The position numbers and the translations under genes are program-made. This document shows, in pieces, positions 41,278 through 52,964 of a stretch of 64,000 nt of DNA (the stretch's first letter is position 1; every line of letters starts with the position of its first letter). The notes beneath the pieces were generated by a model that worked only from the letters and a program-made list of their open reading frames with translations, did not search any database and was not told where the DNA came from. Origin of the DNA: Brevibacillus thermoruber 423 (GTDB lineage: Bacteria; Bacillota; Bacilli; Brevibacillales; Brevibacillaceae). The stretch is from NCBI RefSeq assembly GCF_000454065.1, contig NZ_KE695650.1:248001-312000 (forward strand), read 5' to 3'.

Positions 41278-41441
41278 TCGGTTGGCCACTCCTCCCGCGG
41301 CAATTGGCTGCCGGGATTCTGCCGGATGGATCACGTTTACCCTTGAATGGTGAAACGGCCGACAATAGGCGGCCGCGATTTGACGAATACGCTCTGTAGC
41401 GAAAACGATGTCTGTCTGTTCATGGACAAGGAGGGATCCGT

Positions 41442-41783
<342 letters not shown>

Positions 41784-42066
41784 CCTGCAAGGGGAAGCAG
41801 AAAAGGAAAGCGTGCGGACGTGGCCGCGAACGAACGGCGGCAGGAGGACAGCCCACAGGTACGGTAAGCGGGGTTCGCAAGCGAAAGCAGGTCCCCAACG
41901 TCTCGGATGCCGTGTCAAAACGCCAAAACCTGCGCCACGCCGCTTCTGTGGAGGACGAGAGGAATAGCCCTTCCGGCGCTGCGTGGGGATAGTGTGCAAC
42001 CGAACCGCGGCCCCAACCGTAATAGTAGTAGGAAATCGAACATGATCCATAGGGGGAGGCATTCAC

Positions 42067-42381
42067 ATGCTCATTTCAACCACCAGCACCTTGCAGGGCA
42101 AAGACGTTGAGGAGTATCTGGGCATTGTCAGCGGCGAAGTGATTTTGGGGGCCAACGTGGTCCGCGACTTTCTGGCGGGCATCACCGACATCATCGGCGG
42201 CCGCAGCGGGGCGTACGAGAACAAGCTGGCCGAAGGCAGGGAACTGGCGATCCGGGAAATGACGGAGAAAGCGAGAGCCCTGGGGGCAAATGCCATCATC
42301 GGCGTGGATTTGGACTTCGAAACGCTGCGCGAAGGCATGATGATGGTGATCGCGACGGGAACAGCGGTACGGGTGAAGTGA
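42067..42381 (+). CDS. YbjQ/UPF0145 family protein
   Basis: A 104-aa YbjQ-family protein, forming pentamer-like beta assemblies; its function is unproven, and heavy-metal binding is suggested by annotation only. The family core GKDVEEYLGIVSGEVILGANVVRDFLA and the C-terminal GANAIIGVDLDFE are present. ATG 42067 follows GGGGGAGG. Upstream, 41784-42066 holds no recognisable gene. Confidence 0.85.
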   Translation: MLISTTSTLQGKDVEEYLGIVSGEVILGANVVRDFLAGITDIIGGRSGAYENKLAEGRELAIREMTEKARALGANAIIGVDLDFETLREGMMMVIATGTAVRVK

Positions 42382-42383
42382 CA

Positions 42384-42410
42384 GTCGGGCGTCTGCCCGG
42401 CTTTCTCTTT
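42384..42410 (+). terminator. Short intrinsic terminator after the YbjQ gene
   Basis: A seven-bp stem (42384-42390 with 42395-42401, one G-T pair) with loop GTCT is followed by TTTCTCTTT. Confidence 0.55.
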
Positions 42411-42785
42411 GGGGCGAAGCGGGAGAGCAAAAACAAGCGGAGCAAAAAAATGCTTTACTCCGACTGGTTGGCAATACTATTCTAACAAGAGAATTGATGT
42501 TTTCGAAATTGTCCGCAAATAAACAGCGCCGCCGGAAACGTCTCGCATCGCACAAGGGGAGACGGACTCCCGTTGACGCAGCAGCTCATCCTACGAAAGA
42601 ACCAGGACCAGATGAAAGCGGGGCGGCGGCAAGGCCGTTCCGAAAAAACGGCGGAAGCGCCGGGCGCAATCCGTCATCGGCTGGCAGTGGGACACAACCC
42701 CACGCCCCGGCCCCATGGGAGAAAAAAACTGGTCAAGCCCTGGAGCCCTGCGATAAAATAAGACCTGCGAACTACCGCATCCAAA
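42411..42785. other. Intergenic region without a supported gene
   Basis: Frames here encode low-complexity Arg/Pro-rich peptides with no ribosome binding site or family similarity, so I leave them out. I see no RNA motif. Confidence 0.5.
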
Positions 42786-43691
42786 ATGAGGGAAATCATG
42801 CGCCACTTTTGTACCTTTTTGGCTGTCGTCAAAAAGCTGGAAGAACACACCGTGCATTTTGACTTCTACCACCTGTCGAAGCAGCCCCAGCCGGTGCGCC
42901 AACTGCTGAAGGCGAACGCCTGGCTGCCGCGCCATTACTTCGACTACCTGCTGTACAGCGGCGTGCTGGAAGTGGACAGCGGGCAGCCGTATGTGCCTGC
43001 GCCCGCTCAGCCGGCCGCGATCGGAATGAACATCAGGTCACTGGGAAGCACCGTAGTGTTCGACATGTGTTTTTCGCCGCAAACCTACAAGCTGTGGCAA
43101 AAGGCGAACGCGTTTCTGGACGACCTTTCGCTTGCGGCCGACGTGTTTGAGGAATACGTCTACCGATTGGGAGCGATCAGCCGCTTCCGCCATTTGGGAC
43201 GCGTGGACGATCCGGTGGTCGCCGCACAGCTTGGCGAAAACGACATGATCGAATTCAAGCGCGATTTTCTCTTGTCCAAAGGCGGCATCATCAAATCGGT
43301 GGTGGCGTTCGCCAACTCCAACAACGGCAACTTGTTCCTCGGCATCTCCGACGAGGGCGAGATCATCGGCGTCAACCACGAGCTGAAACAGTACGGTGAC
43401 CCGGACAAGTACCTGCTGGCCATCACCCAGTACATCCAGGACAAAACGACACCGTTTCTTTCGCCGTTTCCAAAGATTTCATTAAAAAAGGTACAGGACA
43501 AATACGTCGTGGCCATCTTCGTCGAGGTGGGCTCCGAACTGGTTTGCGGATTGGACAAGAACGGCGACAAATACGTCGCGATTCGCACCAACAACCGCTC
43601 GGTCATCGTGAAGGACCCGCACCAGATCGGCGAAATATACGTCAAGCGCAAATTGGGCAGTGAAATCAGCCGTCGATTGGGGCTTTTGTAG
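42786..43691 (+). CDS. AlbA_2 (Schlafen-type) domain protein
   Basis: A 301-aa protein. The C-terminal half carries an AlbA_2/divergent AAA-4 domain: ENDMIEFKRDFLLSKGGIIK, then SVVAFANSNNGNLFLGISDEGEIIGV and a final CGLDKNGDKYVAIRTNNRSV. The N-terminal 120 residues are of no family I recognise, with hydrophobic and aromatic content (FYHLSKQPQPVRQLL). Such domains occur in nucleic-acid-binding regulators and phage-defence proteins. An inner ATG at 42798 is an alternative start and no strong ribosome binding site marks either. It is not obviously in an operon. Confidence 0.75.
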   Translation: MREIMRHFCTFLAVVKKLEEHTVHFDFYHLSKQPQPVRQLLKANAWLPRHYFDYLLYSGVLEVDSGQPYVPAPAQPAAIGMNIRSLGSTVVFDMCFSPQTYKLWQKANAFLDDLSLAADVFEEYVYRLGAISRFRHLGRVDDPVVAAQLGENDMIEFKRDFLLSKGGIIKSVVAFANSNNGNLFLGISDEGEIIGVNHELKQYGDPDKYLLAITQYIQDKTTPFLSPFPKISLKKVQDKYVVAIFVEVGSELVCGLDKNGDKYVAIRTNNRSVIVKDPHQIGEIYVKRKLGSEISRRLGLL

Positions 43692-43733
43692 GAACGTCTG
43701 CCAAGCCAGCGAACACGATGGGAGGATACCTGC

Positions 43734-44789
43734 ATGAAAAGGACCTTGCGTGCGTATGTGTTTCCGGTACTGATGGCCGGTCTTTTGATGGCCGGCTGCT
43801 CCGAGGGCGTCAAAGGAACGGAGTCCGACATGAAAAAGCAGTTGGACGCCGATCTGGGAGCCGTGGAAAAGGTAACCGTGCTCTCCACGGACGGTCAGGA
43901 AGTCCCCCTCGCCCTGGACGAATTTCTCAAGGAACTTCCCGAGCAGGGAAAAGACCTGCAGGTTTCCCCGCAGCCCCTGAAGCGGGACGAGATACGCTAT
44001 ACGCTGGTGCTCTACCGGCACAAGCTGGCCCCGTTGGTGGTGGAAGTGGGCAAGCAGGCAAGCCAGTACGGAGAGAATACCTATCGCGGGCCAGGAGCCG
44101 ACCGCTTTTACCAATGGATCCATCGGGAGGCGGGAAAAGGGCTGCTGCCGGCAGCGGTCCAAACGGCGGTGGTCTCCGCCGAAGACCTGGGCCAAACGGT
44201 TACGCTCGGCAAAACCCAGGCGGAATTTCTCCAGGGGGTGCTTGCGGCCGCGACCCCGCTGAGCGACAAGGAAATCGATCAGTACCCGCTGTATCCGCAT
44301 TACCGGCTGCGCATCGATACAGGGGGACGCTCCCTGCACATCACCATGCTGACGCCGACACTGGTGTCCATTCCGTTCGGCCGGGAAACCCATTACTACA
44401 GCATCCAGGGTTCGCTGTTTTCGCAGCTCACCCAATGGCTGCCGCCGCGGCGGACGGCGGGTGATGCGTTTGACAGGCTGTTTCAGGCGTCGAAAATCCG
44501 CGTGGAGCCGTCCGGGGACGCACGCGTGGCGTCTGTCGAGCAAAGCGCGACGGAAACGACGGTGGAGCAGGGGAAAGCGCATCAGTGCGTCCGGCTGCTA
44601 AAAGGCGGCGTGGCGCTTGCCGGTCAGCCGAAGTCGCCGGGCAGTGAGCGCTACCGCCTCATCTTTTCCGTCGAAGAGAGCGAAGTGACCGTGCACGTCT
44701 ACGACCGCCACATTCGCTTCAACGACACCTGGTATGCCCACGAGCGCTTGGACGACGAACTGCTGACCGTTTTGCGGGCAAAAAAGTAA
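43734..44789 (+). CDS. Uncharacterised lipoprotein
   Basis: A 351-aa protein with an N-terminal lipoprotein signal (MKRTLRAYVFPVLMAGLLMA, lipobox LMAGC), anchoring it outside the membrane. The mature part shows two similar-looking segments, one from about 45-250 and one from 260-351, each ending in a short beta-rich stretch. I recognise no family. It is preceded by GGGAGGA and lies 42 bases after the AlbA_2 gene. It may be lineage-specific. 44790-44977 before sucC contains no other gene. Confidence 0.7.
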   Translation: MKRTLRAYVFPVLMAGLLMAGCSEGVKGTESDMKKQLDADLGAVEKVTVLSTDGQEVPLALDEFLKELPEQGKDLQVSPQPLKRDEIRYTLVLYRHKLAPLVVEVGKQASQYGENTYRGPGADRFYQWIHREAGKGLLPAAVQTAVVSAEDLGQTVTLGKTQAEFLQGVLAAATPLSDKEIDQYPLYPHYRLRIDTGGRSLHITMLTPTLVSIPFGRETHYYSIQGSLFSQLTQWLPPRRTAGDAFDRLFQASKIRVEPSGDARVASVEQSATETTVEQGKAHQCVRLLKGGVALAGQPKSPGSERYRLIFSVEESEVTVHVYDRHIRFNDTWYAHERLDDELLTVLRAKK

Positions 44790-44977
44790 GCCGAATCCTC
44801 ATGAAATTTCCGTCTTCTGGTCACGATAGAAGAGAACATGTCAATATCACTACCACTTTTGCGATTTTTGTCGTAGAATAGTTACGTTGCACTGATAAAG
44901 GCAGTTTTGTGACTGGCCGAAAAACCTTGTGCCGGGGCGAACCTGCCGATCTTTATTTGCCATTAGGAGGATGGAGA

Positions 44978-46138
44978 ATGAACATTCACGAGTATCAAGG
45001 CAAAGAGATACTGAAGCAGTACGGTGTAAAGGTTCCCGAAGGGCGCGTGGCGTTCACCGTGGATGAAGCGGTGGAAGCGGCCAAGGAACTGGGCACGCAG
45101 GTTGTCGTCGTGAAAGCGCAAATCCACGCCGGCGGCCGCGGTAAAGCGGGCGGGGTAAAAGTGGCGAAAAGCCTCGACGAAGTCCGTACATATGCTCAAG
45201 AGCTTCTTGGCAAGGTTCTGGTTACTCACCAAACCGGTCCGGAGGGCAAAGAGGTAAAACGCCTCCTGATTGAGCAGGGCTGCGACATCAAAAAGGAATA
45301 CTACGTCGGTCTTGTGGTTGACCGTTCGACAGGCCGCGTCGTCATGATGGCCTCCGAAGAGGGCGGTACCGAAATCGAAGAAGTGGCAGCCCGCACGCCG
45401 GAAAAAATCTTCAAGGAAGTCATCGACCCGGTTACCGGCCTGACGCCGTTCCAAGCGCGCAAGCTGGCGTTTGCGATCAATATTCCGAACGAACTGGTAA
45501 ACAAAGCCGTCAAGTTCATGATGGGCCTGTACCAGGCATTTGTCGAAAAAGATTGCTCCATCGCCGAAATCAACCCGCTCGTGGTTACCGGCGACGGCGA
45601 AGTCATGGCGCTTGACGCGAAGCTGAACTTCGACAGCAACGCGCTGTTCCGTCACCCTGAGATCGTCGCGCTGCGCGACCTGGATGAGGAAGACGAAAAA
45701 GAGATCGAAGCGTCCAAATTCGACCTCTCCTACATCGCCCTGGACGGCAACATCGGCTGCATGGTAAACGGCGCTGGCCTGGCCATGGCGACCATGGACA
45801 TCATCAAATTCTACGGCGGCGAACCGGCCAACTTCCTCGATGTGGGCGGCGGCGCTACCGAAGAAAAGGTAACCGAAGCGTTCAAGATCATCCTGAAAGA
45901 CCCGAAAGTAAAAGGAATCTTTGTCAACATCTTCGGCGGCATCATGAGATGCGACGTCATCGCAAACGGCGTTGTCGCTGCTGCGAAACAGGTGAAACTG
46001 GATCGTCCGCTGGTTGTCCGTCTGGAAGGCACCAACGTGGACCTTGGCAAGAAAATCCTCAGCGAATCCGGGCTCAACATCGTGGCGGCCGATTCCATGG
46101 CAGACGGCGCTGAGAAGATCGTAGCGCTGGTTCAATAA
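44978..46138 (+). CDS. sucC: Succinyl-CoA synthetase beta subunit (ADP-forming)
   Basis: TCA-cycle enzyme subunit, 386 aa, the usual length. It begins [20 protein letters not shown], with the ATP-grasp segment [24 protein letters not shown] and the CoA/succinate-binding [16 protein letters not shown] with [13 protein letters not shown] 44978 is preceded by TAGGAGGATGG. It forms a heterotetramer with SucD, encoded 80 bases downstream. If the furoate pathway is real, its 2-oxoglutarate would enter the cycle one step before this enzyme, although the genes are separately expressed. Confidence 0.96.
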   Translation: MNIHEYQGKEILKQYGVKVPEGRVAFTVDEAVEAAKELGTQVVVVKAQIHAGGRGKAGGVKVAKSLDEVRTYAQELLGKVLVTHQTGPEGKEVKRLLIEQGCDIKKEYYVGLVVDRSTGRVVMMASEEGGTEIEEVAARTPEKIFKEVIDPVTGLTPFQARKLAFAINIPNELVNKAVKFMMGLYQAFVEKDCSIAEINPLVVTGDGEVMALDAKLNFDSNALFRHPEIVALRDLDEEDEKEIEASKFDLSYIALDGNIGCMVNGAGLAMATMDIIKFYGGEPANFLDVGGGATEEKVTEAFKIILKDPKVKGIFVNIFGGIMRCDVIANGVVAAAKQVKLDRPLVVRLEGTNVDLGKKILSESGLNIVAADSMADGAEKIVALVQ

Positions 46139-46218
46139 CGAACGGTTCCGGACGCACCGGTGAAAAGACATTTTCGAGAAGTATCTATACGCGATGAAAA
46201 AGGTGGGACATTTACGCG

Positions 46219-47148
46219 ATGAGTATTCTCGTGAACAAGCATACAAAGGTAATCACCCAGAACATGACCGGTAAAACCGGTATGTTCCATACCAAAGGCG
46301 GACTTGAGTACGGCACCCAAATGGTTGCAGGGGCAGTTCCCGGCAAAGGCGGCACGGTTGTCGATTTCACGCTGGACAACGGCAGCACCGTTTCGGTTCC
46401 GGTATTTAACACGGTAGCGGAAGCAAAAGAAGCAACCGGTGCCAACACGTCGGTCATCTACGTTCCGCCGGCGTTCGCGGCCGACGCCATCATGGAAGCG
46501 GTCGATGCCGAACTGGATCTGGTCATCTGCATCACCGAGGGCATCCCGGTTCTCGACATGGTGAAAGTGAAACGCTACATGGAAGGCAAAAAGACCAAAT
46601 TGATCGGCCCCAACTGCCCTGGCATCATCACGCCGGGCGAGTGCAAAATCGGCATCATGCCGGGCTACATCCACACCCCGGGTAAAGTGGGCATCGTATC
46701 CCGCTCCGGTACCCTGACCTACGAAGCGGTACATCAAACCACGACCCGCGGTATCGGTCAGTCCACGGCCGTCGGTATCGGTGGAGACCCGGTAAAAGGC
46801 ATGGAGTTCATCGACGTGCTGAAACTGTTTAACGAAGACCCGGATACCGAAGCGGTCATCATGATCGGGGAAATCGGCGGTACCGCCGAGGAAGAAGCGG
46901 CTGAATGGATCGCGGCCAACATGAAGAAACCGGTTGTAGGCTTTATCGGCGGTCAAACCGCTCCTCCGGGAAAACGCATGGGCCACGCCGGTGCGATCAT
47001 CTCCGGCGGCAAAGGAACGGCAGCCGAGAAGATCGCCAAGCTGGAAGCGTGCGGCGTGCGCGTGGCGAAAACGCCGGCGGTCATCGGCGAAACGCTGGTG
47101 GAAGTGCTGAAAGAGCGCGGTCTGCTGGAAAAAGTCATGAACAAGTAA
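46219..47148 (+). CDS. sucD: Succinyl-CoA synthetase alpha subunit
   Basis: A 309-aa partner of SucC. The CoA-binding Rossmann start is followed by the ligand region [20 protein letters not shown] and the active-site phospho-His256 in [14 protein letters not shown]. The ribosome binding site is AAGGTGGG. The next feature is a strong terminator, closing the sucCD operon. Confidence 0.96.
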   Translation: MSILVNKHTKVITQNMTGKTGMFHTKGGLEYGTQMVAGAVPGKGGTVVDFTLDNGSTVSVPVFNTVAEAKEATGANTSVIYVPPAFAADAIMEAVDAELDLVICITEGIPVLDMVKVKRYMEGKKTKLIGPNCPGIITPGECKIGIMPGYIHTPGKVGIVSRSGTLTYEAVHQTTTRGIGQSTAVGIGGDPVKGMEFIDVLKLFNEDPDTEAVIMIGEIGGTAEEEAAEWIAANMKKPVVGFIGGQTAPPGKRMGHAGAIISGGKGTAAEKIAKLEACGVRVAKTPAVIGETLVEVLKERGLLEKVMNK

Positions 47149-47173
47149 TCAATCCGGCCGGTTTTCGCGTGCC

Positions 47174-47214
47174 GAAAGAGGACAAGCATGGACGCTTGCC
47201 CTCTTTCTTTTTTT
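47174..47214 (+). terminator. Intrinsic terminator after sucD
   Basis: A 14-bp stem (47174-47187 with 47194-47207, one mismatch) and a six-base loop are followed by seven T residues. Confidence 0.88.
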
Positions 47215-47302
47215 GTACCCGCCGCTGTCTCCGTGTACAATAGCAGGCGAAACGTCTCGGCAGATGCAGCCGGACAAACAGGAAAAGACGGGAGGCGGTC
47301 GG

Positions 47303-48421
47303 GTGAAGGGCGGAAGTGATCGACTGGAAGAGCGGGATTGGCTGTACGCGATGATCAGGCTGAACGGACTGGGGCGAAAAAAGCTGCGGGAGCTGTACCG
47401 GCGCTGGGGATCGTTCGCGCAAGCGGCGGTCAACTGGGAGACGGTGTCTGAGGAGAGCGGCGTCCGTGCCAGACAGGCGCAGACATGGGCCGATGCGCTT
47501 GCGCCGGCCGCCGTGCTGGCGGCGAAGCGGGAACGAATCCGCGGCGGCATCTCGTTCGTATGTTTCTGGGAAGACGAGTTTCCCCCGCTGCTCAGGCACA
47601 TTCCGGACCCGCCGCTGGCCTTGTTTTACAAAGGGGATGTGTCGCTGCTCAAGCGGCCGGCCATCGGTGTCGTGGGCGCCCGCAAACCGACCGCGTACGG
47701 ACGGGCGGCGTGCTGCCACCTGGTCAAACAGTTGGCCGAAGCCGGCATGGTGATCGTCTCCGGCCTGGCGTACGGGATTGACGCCGAAGCGCATCAGGCG
47801 GCACTCGGCGCCGGGGCTCCGACCGTCGGGGTGATGGGCTGCGGCATCGATCAGGTGTATCCCGCGTTTCACCGGCCGCTCTACGCGGAGATTGGGTCTT
47901 GCGGCCTGCTTCTTTCGGAGTATCCGCCGGGGACTCCGGCGAAGCCGGGCCTGTTTCCCGAGCGAAACCGGATCATCAGCGGGCTGAGCCTCGGCGTGCT
48001 GGTCGTGGAAGCGGCGGAACGCAGCGGATCGCTGATTACGGCCGATTGTGCGCTGGAGCAGGGGCGGGAGGTGTTTGCCGTCCCCGGGCCGATTTTTTCC
48101 GAGGTGAGCGCGGGTCCGCATAACTTGCTGAAACAAGGTGCAAAGCTAGTAACAAACGCGGCCGATGTGCTGGAGGAATTGGGTGCATGGCCGGAGGCGC
48201 AGCCTGTCACGGACCGTCAGCCTGCCGGTGAAGGAGGGGCCAAGCTGGGGGAAGAGGAAAGCAACGTGTTCGCGCTGATCGGCTGCGAGCCCGTCCACGC
48301 CGACGAGCTGGCCGATGCGCTCGCGCCGCCGGAACGGCAGCGGCTGCATCAGACCTTGCTTACGCTGGAAACAGGCGGCTTCATTGTCAGCTTGCCCGGA
48401 GGCTATTTCGCCAGAAGGTGA
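47303..48421 (+). CDS. dprA: DNA-processing protein DprA
   Basis: A 372-aa protein that loads RecA on incoming single-stranded DNA in natural transformation. It has an N-terminal SAM-like region (RLNGLGRKKLRELYRRWGSF), the DprA Rossmann domain (IGVVGARKPTAYG, VSGLAYGIDAEAHQAAL, SEYPPGTPAKPGLFPERNRI, VVEAAERSGSLITA) and a C-terminal winged helix (about 305-372). GTG 47303 is chosen because GGAGG lies seven bases upstream; an ATG at 47264 is possible. Its position before topA is the Bacillus order. Confidence 0.94.
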   Translation: MKGGSDRLEERDWLYAMIRLNGLGRKKLRELYRRWGSFAQAAVNWETVSEESGVRARQAQTWADALAPAAVLAAKRERIRGGISFVCFWEDEFPPLLRHIPDPPLALFYKGDVSLLKRPAIGVVGARKPTAYGRAACCHLVKQLAEAGMVIVSGLAYGIDAEAHQAALGAGAPTVGVMGCGIDQVYPAFHRPLYAEIGSCGLLLSEYPPGTPAKPGLFPERNRIISGLSLGVLVVEAAERSGSLITADCALEQGREVFAVPGPIFSEVSAGPHNLLKQGAKLVTNAADVLEELGAWPEAQPVTDRQPAGEGGAKLGEEESNVFALIGCEPVHADELADALAPPERQRLHQTLLTLETGGFIVSLPGGYFARR

Positions 48422-48527
48422 CCCCGGCCGATTTCCTCCCGCAGCATCAGGCCTTGCAGGTGTTTGACAAATCGGATAAGCATATTTAATAATAGGGGAG
48501 ATTCCTTACTGAAAGGGGAGGAAATAA

Positions 48528-50606
48528 ATGGCTGACACGCTTGTGATTGTCGAATCCCCAGCGAAAGCGAAAACGATCGGAAAATATCTGGGAAGCAAAT
48601 ATATGGTGAAAGCGTCCATGGGCCATGTGCGCGACCTCCCAAAGAGCCAGATGGGTGTTGACGTATCGAAAGGATTTGAACCGAAATACATAACCATTCG
48701 CGGCAAGGGGGACGTGCTCAAAACCCTCAAGGACGCCGCCAAGAAAGTAAAAAAGGTATACCTGGCGGCGGACCCGGACCGCGAAGGGGAGGCGATTGCC
48801 TGGCACTTGGCGCAGTACCTCGGGCTGGACATGAGCCAGCCGCTGCGCGTGGTGTTCAACGAGATTACCAAAGACGCCATCAAGGAGGCGTTTAAACACC
48901 CCCGTCACATCAACATGGACCTGGTGAACGCCCAGCAGGCGCGGCGGATCCTGGACCGGCTGGTCGGCTACAACATCAGCCCGATTTTGTGGAAAAAGGT
49001 GCGCAAGGGGCTGAGCGCCGGGCGCGTCCAGTCGGTGACGGTCAAGCTGATCATCGACCGTGAGCGGGAAATCCAGCGATTCGTGCCGGAGGAGTACTGG
49101 ACGATCAGCAGCACGCTCCTGAGCAACGGCAAGCCGTTTGAAGCCAAATTCTACGGATACGGCGACGAAAAAATGGAGCTGAAGTCGGAGGCGGACGTCA
49201 AAGCGGTGATGGACCGCATTCAGGGGCAGCCGTACGTGGTGCAGAAGGTGACCAAACGGGAGCGCAAGCGCAATCCCGCGCCGCCGTTCATCACCAGCTC
49301 GCTGCAGCAGGAGGCGGCCCGCAAGCTGAACTTCCGGACGGCCAAGACGATGCGGATCGCGCAGGAGCTGTACGAAGGGATCGATCTCGGCGGCAAGGAA
49401 GGTACGGTCGGTCTGATCACCTACATGCGTACCGACTCCACGCGCGTTTCGGTGACGGCGCAAGAGGAAGCCAAAGCGTACATCTTGGAGCACTTCGGAG
49501 CCGATTACGTCCCGGCCGAGCCGCGTGCCCAGGTGAAAAAGGAGAATGCCCAGGATGCCCACGAAGCAATTCGGCCGACCTCGGTGATGCGCACGCCGGA
49601 CCAGCTCAAGGATGTGCTGAGCCGCGACCAGCTTCGCTTGTACCGGCTGATCTGGGAGCGCTTCCTCGCCAGCCAGATGGCGTCGGCGGTGCTGGACACG
49701 ATGAGCGTGGACATCGAGGCGGGCGGAGTGACGTTCCGGGCGACCGGTTCCAAGGTAAAGTTTCCCGGCTTCATGAAGGTATATATTGAAGGAAGCGACG
49801 ACGGCAAGGAAGAGGAAACGTTCCTGCCGCCGATTGAAGAGGGGCAGACGCTGGAGTTGAAGGCAATCGAACCGGCCCAGCACTTTACGCAGCCGCCGCC
49901 CCGCTACACCGAGGCACGGCTGGTCAAGACCCTGGAAGAACTGGGGATTGGACGCCCCTCCACCTACGCGCCGACCCTGGAGACGATCCAAAAACGGGGC
50001 TACGTGGCGCTGGAGGAGAAGCGGTTTGTCCCGACCGAACTGGGGGAGATCGTCATTTCCCTGATCGAAGAGTTCTTCCCCGAAATCCTGGACGTGGAGT
50101 TTACCGCCCACATGGAATCCGACCTGGACAACATCGAGGAAGGGATAGCCGACTGGGTGAAGGTGCTCGACGCCTTTTACCAGGATTTTGCCAAGCGGGT
50201 CACCGTCGCCGAGGAGCAGATGGAACAAGTGGAGCTGAAGGATGAAGAATCCGACGAGACGTGCGAACTGTGCGGCCGGGTGATGGTGTACAAACTGGGG
50301 CGCTTTGGGAAGTTTCTCGCCTGCTCCGGATTCCCCGAATGCCGCAACACCAAGCCGATCGTCAAGGAAATCGGCATCGCCTGCCCGCAGTGTGAAACCG
50401 GATCGATCATTGAACGTAAATCAAAGAAGAGCCGTATTTTTTACGGCTGCAACCGATATCCGGAATGCGATTTCGTCTCGTGGGACAAACCAATTGCGCG
50501 TCCTTGTCCGAAATGCGGCGGGATGCTCGTCGAAAAGAAGCGGAAAAAGCAGGGCGTCAGCATTGCCTGCACCAGATGCGATTACCAGGAAGAAGCCGAT
50601 TCCTGA
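48528..50606 (+). CDS. topA: DNA topoisomerase I
   Basis: A 692-aa type IA topoisomerase relaxing negative supercoils. The TOPRIM start is [18 protein letters not shown] with the acidic [15 protein letters not shown]. The active-site Tyr299 lies in [11 protein letters not shown]. Three C-terminal zinc ribbons have cysteine pairs [27 protein letters not shown] and CPKCGG/CTRCD. The ribosome binding site is AAGGGGAGG. The length equals the Bacillus enzyme. Confidence 0.97.
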   Translation: MADTLVIVESPAKAKTIGKYLGSKYMVKASMGHVRDLPKSQMGVDVSKGFEPKYITIRGKGDVLKTLKDAAKKVKKVYLAADPDREGEAIAWHLAQYLGLDMSQPLRVVFNEITKDAIKEAFKHPRHINMDLVNAQQARRILDRLVGYNISPILWKKVRKGLSAGRVQSVTVKLIIDREREIQRFVPEEYWTISSTLLSNGKPFEAKFYGYGDEKMELKSEADVKAVMDRIQGQPYVVQKVTKRERKRNPAPPFITSSLQQEAARKLNFRTAKTMRIAQELYEGIDLGGKEGTVGLITYMRTDSTRVSVTAQEEAKAYILEHFGADYVPAEPRAQVKKENAQDAHEAIRPTSVMRTPDQLKDVLSRDQLRLYRLIWERFLASQMASAVLDTMSVDIEAGGVTFRATGSKVKFPGFMKVYIEGSDDGKEEETFLPPIEEGQTLELKAIEPAQHFTQPPPRYTEARLVKTLEELGIGRPSTYAPTLETIQKRGYVALEEKRFVPTELGEIVISLIEEFFPEILDVEFTAHMESDLDNIEEGIADWVKVLDAFYQDFAKRVTVAEEQMEQVELKDEESDETCELCGRVMVYKLGRFGKFLACSGFPECRNTKPIVKEIGIACPQCETGSIIERKSKKSRIFYGCNRYPECDFVSWDKPIARPCPKCGGMLVEKKRKKQGVSIACTRCDYQEEADS

Positions 50607-50627
50607 GGACGTGTGGAGGATACCAGC

Positions 50628-51950
50628 ATGAATGAACAACCGTACGTAACCGTGGTGGGTGCCGGGTTGGCGGGCAGTGAAGCGGCCTGGCAGATCGCCC
50701 AATCCGGCGTCCGCGTAAAACTGTATGAAATGCGGCCGAAAACGCAGACGCCCGCTCACCATACCGACAAATTTGCGGAGCTGGTCTGCAGCAATTCGCT
50801 GCGGGCCAATTCGCTGACCAACGCGGTGGGCGTATTAAAGGAAGAAATGCGCCGCTTTGACTCGGTCATCATCGGCGCGGCGGACAGGTGCGCCGTTCCG
50901 GCCGGCGGTGCGCTGGCCGTGGATCGGCACGAATTTGCCCAGTATGTGACGGACGCCGTTCGCAACCACCCGCTGGTCGAAGTGGTGAACGAGGAAGTGA
51001 CGGCGATTCCCGAAGGCATCGTGGTGATCGCCACCGGCCCGCTCACCTCGCCGGCGCTGTCGGAGAAGCTGAAGGCGCTGACCGGTGAAGAGTACCTGTA
51101 CTTCTACGACGCGGCTGCGCCGATCATCGAAAGGGACTCCATCGACATGGACAAGGTGTTTGTCGCGTCCCGCTACGACAAGGGAGAAGCGGCCTACCTC
51201 AACTGCCCGATGACGGAAGAGGAGTTCAACCGCTTTTACGAAGCGCTGATTACGGCGGAGGAGGTCCCGCTCAAGGAGTTTGAAAAGGAGATCTACTTCG
51301 AGGGCTGCATGCCGATTGAAGTGATGGCCAAACGGGGACGTCAGACGATGCTGTTCGGTCCGCTGAAGCCGGTGGGCTTGATCGATCCGCGCACCGGCAA
51401 GCAGCCGTTTGCCGTCGTTCAACTGCGCCAGGACAACAGCGCGGCCACCCTGTACAACATCGTCGGCTTCCAGACGCATCTCAAGTGGCCGGAACAGAAA
51501 CGGGTCTTTTCGCTCATCCCCGGCTTGGAAAACTGCGAAATCGTCCGCTACGGCGTGATGCACCGCAACACGTTCATCAACTCGCCCAAGCTGCTTCGTC
51601 CCACCTATCAGTACAAGGAGCGGGACACGCTGTTTTTCGCCGGACAGATGACCGGCGTGGAGGGATACGTGGAGTCGGCCGCATCGGGACTGCTGGCGGG
51701 ATTAAACGCGGCCCGGCTGGCCAAGGGAGAGGAACTGCTTGTCCTCCCACCGGAGACGGTGATGGGCAGCATGGCTCGGTACATCACTACCGCCGACCCG
51801 AACAACTTCCAACCGATGAATGCCAATTTCGGGCTTGTCCCCGAGCTGCCGAAACGCATTCGCAACAAGCGGGAGAAGAACGAAAAACTCGCTGAGCGAG
51901 CGCTAGACACAATTCAGAATTTTACACAAAAAAGACACAAATTGAGTTGA
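50628..51950 (+). CDS. trmFO: tRNA (uracil-54-C5-)-methyltransferase, folate-dependent
   Basis: A 440-aa FAD enzyme that methylates U54 in the T-loop of tRNA using methylenetetrahydrofolate. It has the FAD-binding [19 protein letters not shown], the [20 protein letters not shown] block, and [20 protein letters not shown] near residue 345. ATG 50628 is used rather than an in-frame GTG 15 bases earlier because GGAGGAT lies between them at ideal spacing. It stands between topA and xerC as in Bacillus. Confidence 0.96.
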   Translation: MNEQPYVTVVGAGLAGSEAAWQIAQSGVRVKLYEMRPKTQTPAHHTDKFAELVCSNSLRANSLTNAVGVLKEEMRRFDSVIIGAADRCAVPAGGALAVDRHEFAQYVTDAVRNHPLVEVVNEEVTAIPEGIVVIATGPLTSPALSEKLKALTGEEYLYFYDAAAPIIERDSIDMDKVFVASRYDKGEAAYLNCPMTEEEFNRFYEALITAEEVPLKEFEKEIYFEGCMPIEVMAKRGRQTMLFGPLKPVGLIDPRTGKQPFAVVQLRQDNSAATLYNIVGFQTHLKWPEQKRVFSLIPGLENCEIVRYGVMHRNTFINSPKLLRPTYQYKERDTLFFAGQMTGVEGYVESAASGLLAGLNAARLAKGEELLVLPPETVMGSMARYITTADPNNFQPMNANFGLVPELPKRIRNKREKNEKLAERALDTIQNFTQKRHKLS

Positions 51951-52006
51951 TATCCGAATTTCGGCTGTGTTACTATATAGGTGCCTTTGAGGAGGGTGCA
52001 TGCCAG

Positions 52007-52948
52007 ATGGACAAATCGCAGCCGATATCCATAGACGTGGAGCTGTTCACCCGTTACTTGCGCGTCGAAAAAAATGCCTCTCCTCATACGGTGAAGCAGT
52101 ACGTGGCAGATATTAACGAATTCGTCGCCTTTATGGAACAGCACCAAATCCCCGTATTTGCTGCTGTTTCTTATTTACACGGCCGCTCTTTTCTCGCCCA
52201 TTTGGCCAAAAGGGGGCTGTCACGGCGCAGCATCGCCCGCAAGCTCTCCAGTTTGCGGAGTCTGTACCGTTTTTTGCTGAGGGAAGGCCGGGTGGAGCAA
52301 AATCCGTTTCAACTGGTGTCCACGCCCAAGGTAGAAAAAAAGCTGCCCTCCTTTCTGTACCCGCATGAACTGCAACCATTTTTTGACCTGCCTGACACAC
52401 AGACCCCGCTCGGCATGCGCGACCGGCTCATTTTCGAGCTGCTGTATGCGAGCGGGATTCGCGTGTCGGAGCTGGTGACGCTGACGCTGGATGCGGTCAA
52501 TGTTTCCATGGGAATCGCCCTGGTGTACGGAAAAGGGGCCAAGGAGCGATATGTGCCGATTGGCAGTTATGCTTGCGACATTCTTCGGAAATACCTAGAA
52601 TATGGAAGGCCGAAGCTGCTCGCCGGCAACAGCGACCACGGCTATCTGCTTCTCAACTACCGGGGAGAACCGCTGTCCGACCGGAGCGTCCGCCGCATCG
52701 TCGACAAATACGTGGAGCAGCACGCCCTGAACCTGCGCGTGTCGCCGCACACGTTTCGCCACACCTTTGCCACCCATCTGCTGAACGCGGGAGCCGATCT
52801 GCGGACCGTACAGGAGCTGTTGGGCCACGTCAACGTTTCGACGACGCAGGTGTATACGCATGTGACCAAGGAACGGCTGCGCCATGTCTATGACGCGGCC
52901 CATCCGCGCGCGAACGCGAGCCATCCCGGGTCCGCCGGAAGTACATAA
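52007..52948 (+). CDS. xerC: Tyrosine recombinase XerC (CodV)
   Basis: A 313-aa site-specific recombinase that resolves chromosome dimers at dif together with XerD. The N-terminal SAM-like core domain has [16 protein letters not shown]. The catalytic domain shows Arg in ASGIRVSEL, the Lys-containing [24 protein letters not shown] (His and Arg), [16 protein letters not shown] (His and nucleophile Tyr). ATG 52007 follows GAGGAGGG. It is the first gene of the xerC-hslV-hslU-codY operon. Confidence 0.95.
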   Translation: MDKSQPISIDVELFTRYLRVEKNASPHTVKQYVADINEFVAFMEQHQIPVFAAVSYLHGRSFLAHLAKRGLSRRSIARKLSSLRSLYRFLLREGRVEQNPFQLVSTPKVEKKLPSFLYPHELQPFFDLPDTQTPLGMRDRLIFELLYASGIRVSELVTLTLDAVNVSMGIALVYGKGAKERYVPIGSYACDILRKYLEYGRPKLLAGNSDHGYLLLNYRGEPLSDRSVRRIVDKYVEQHALNLRVSPHTFRHTFATHLLNAGADLRTVQELLGHVNVSTTQVYTHVTKERLRHVYDAAHPRANASHPGSAGST

Positions 52949-52964
52949 GCGGGAGGAATCTGCA

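Noticed and set aside
42494-42862. 122-codon frame before the AlbA_2 gene
   Set aside because: Low-complexity Arg/Pro/Gly peptide overlapping the AlbA_2 start, with no ribosome binding site.
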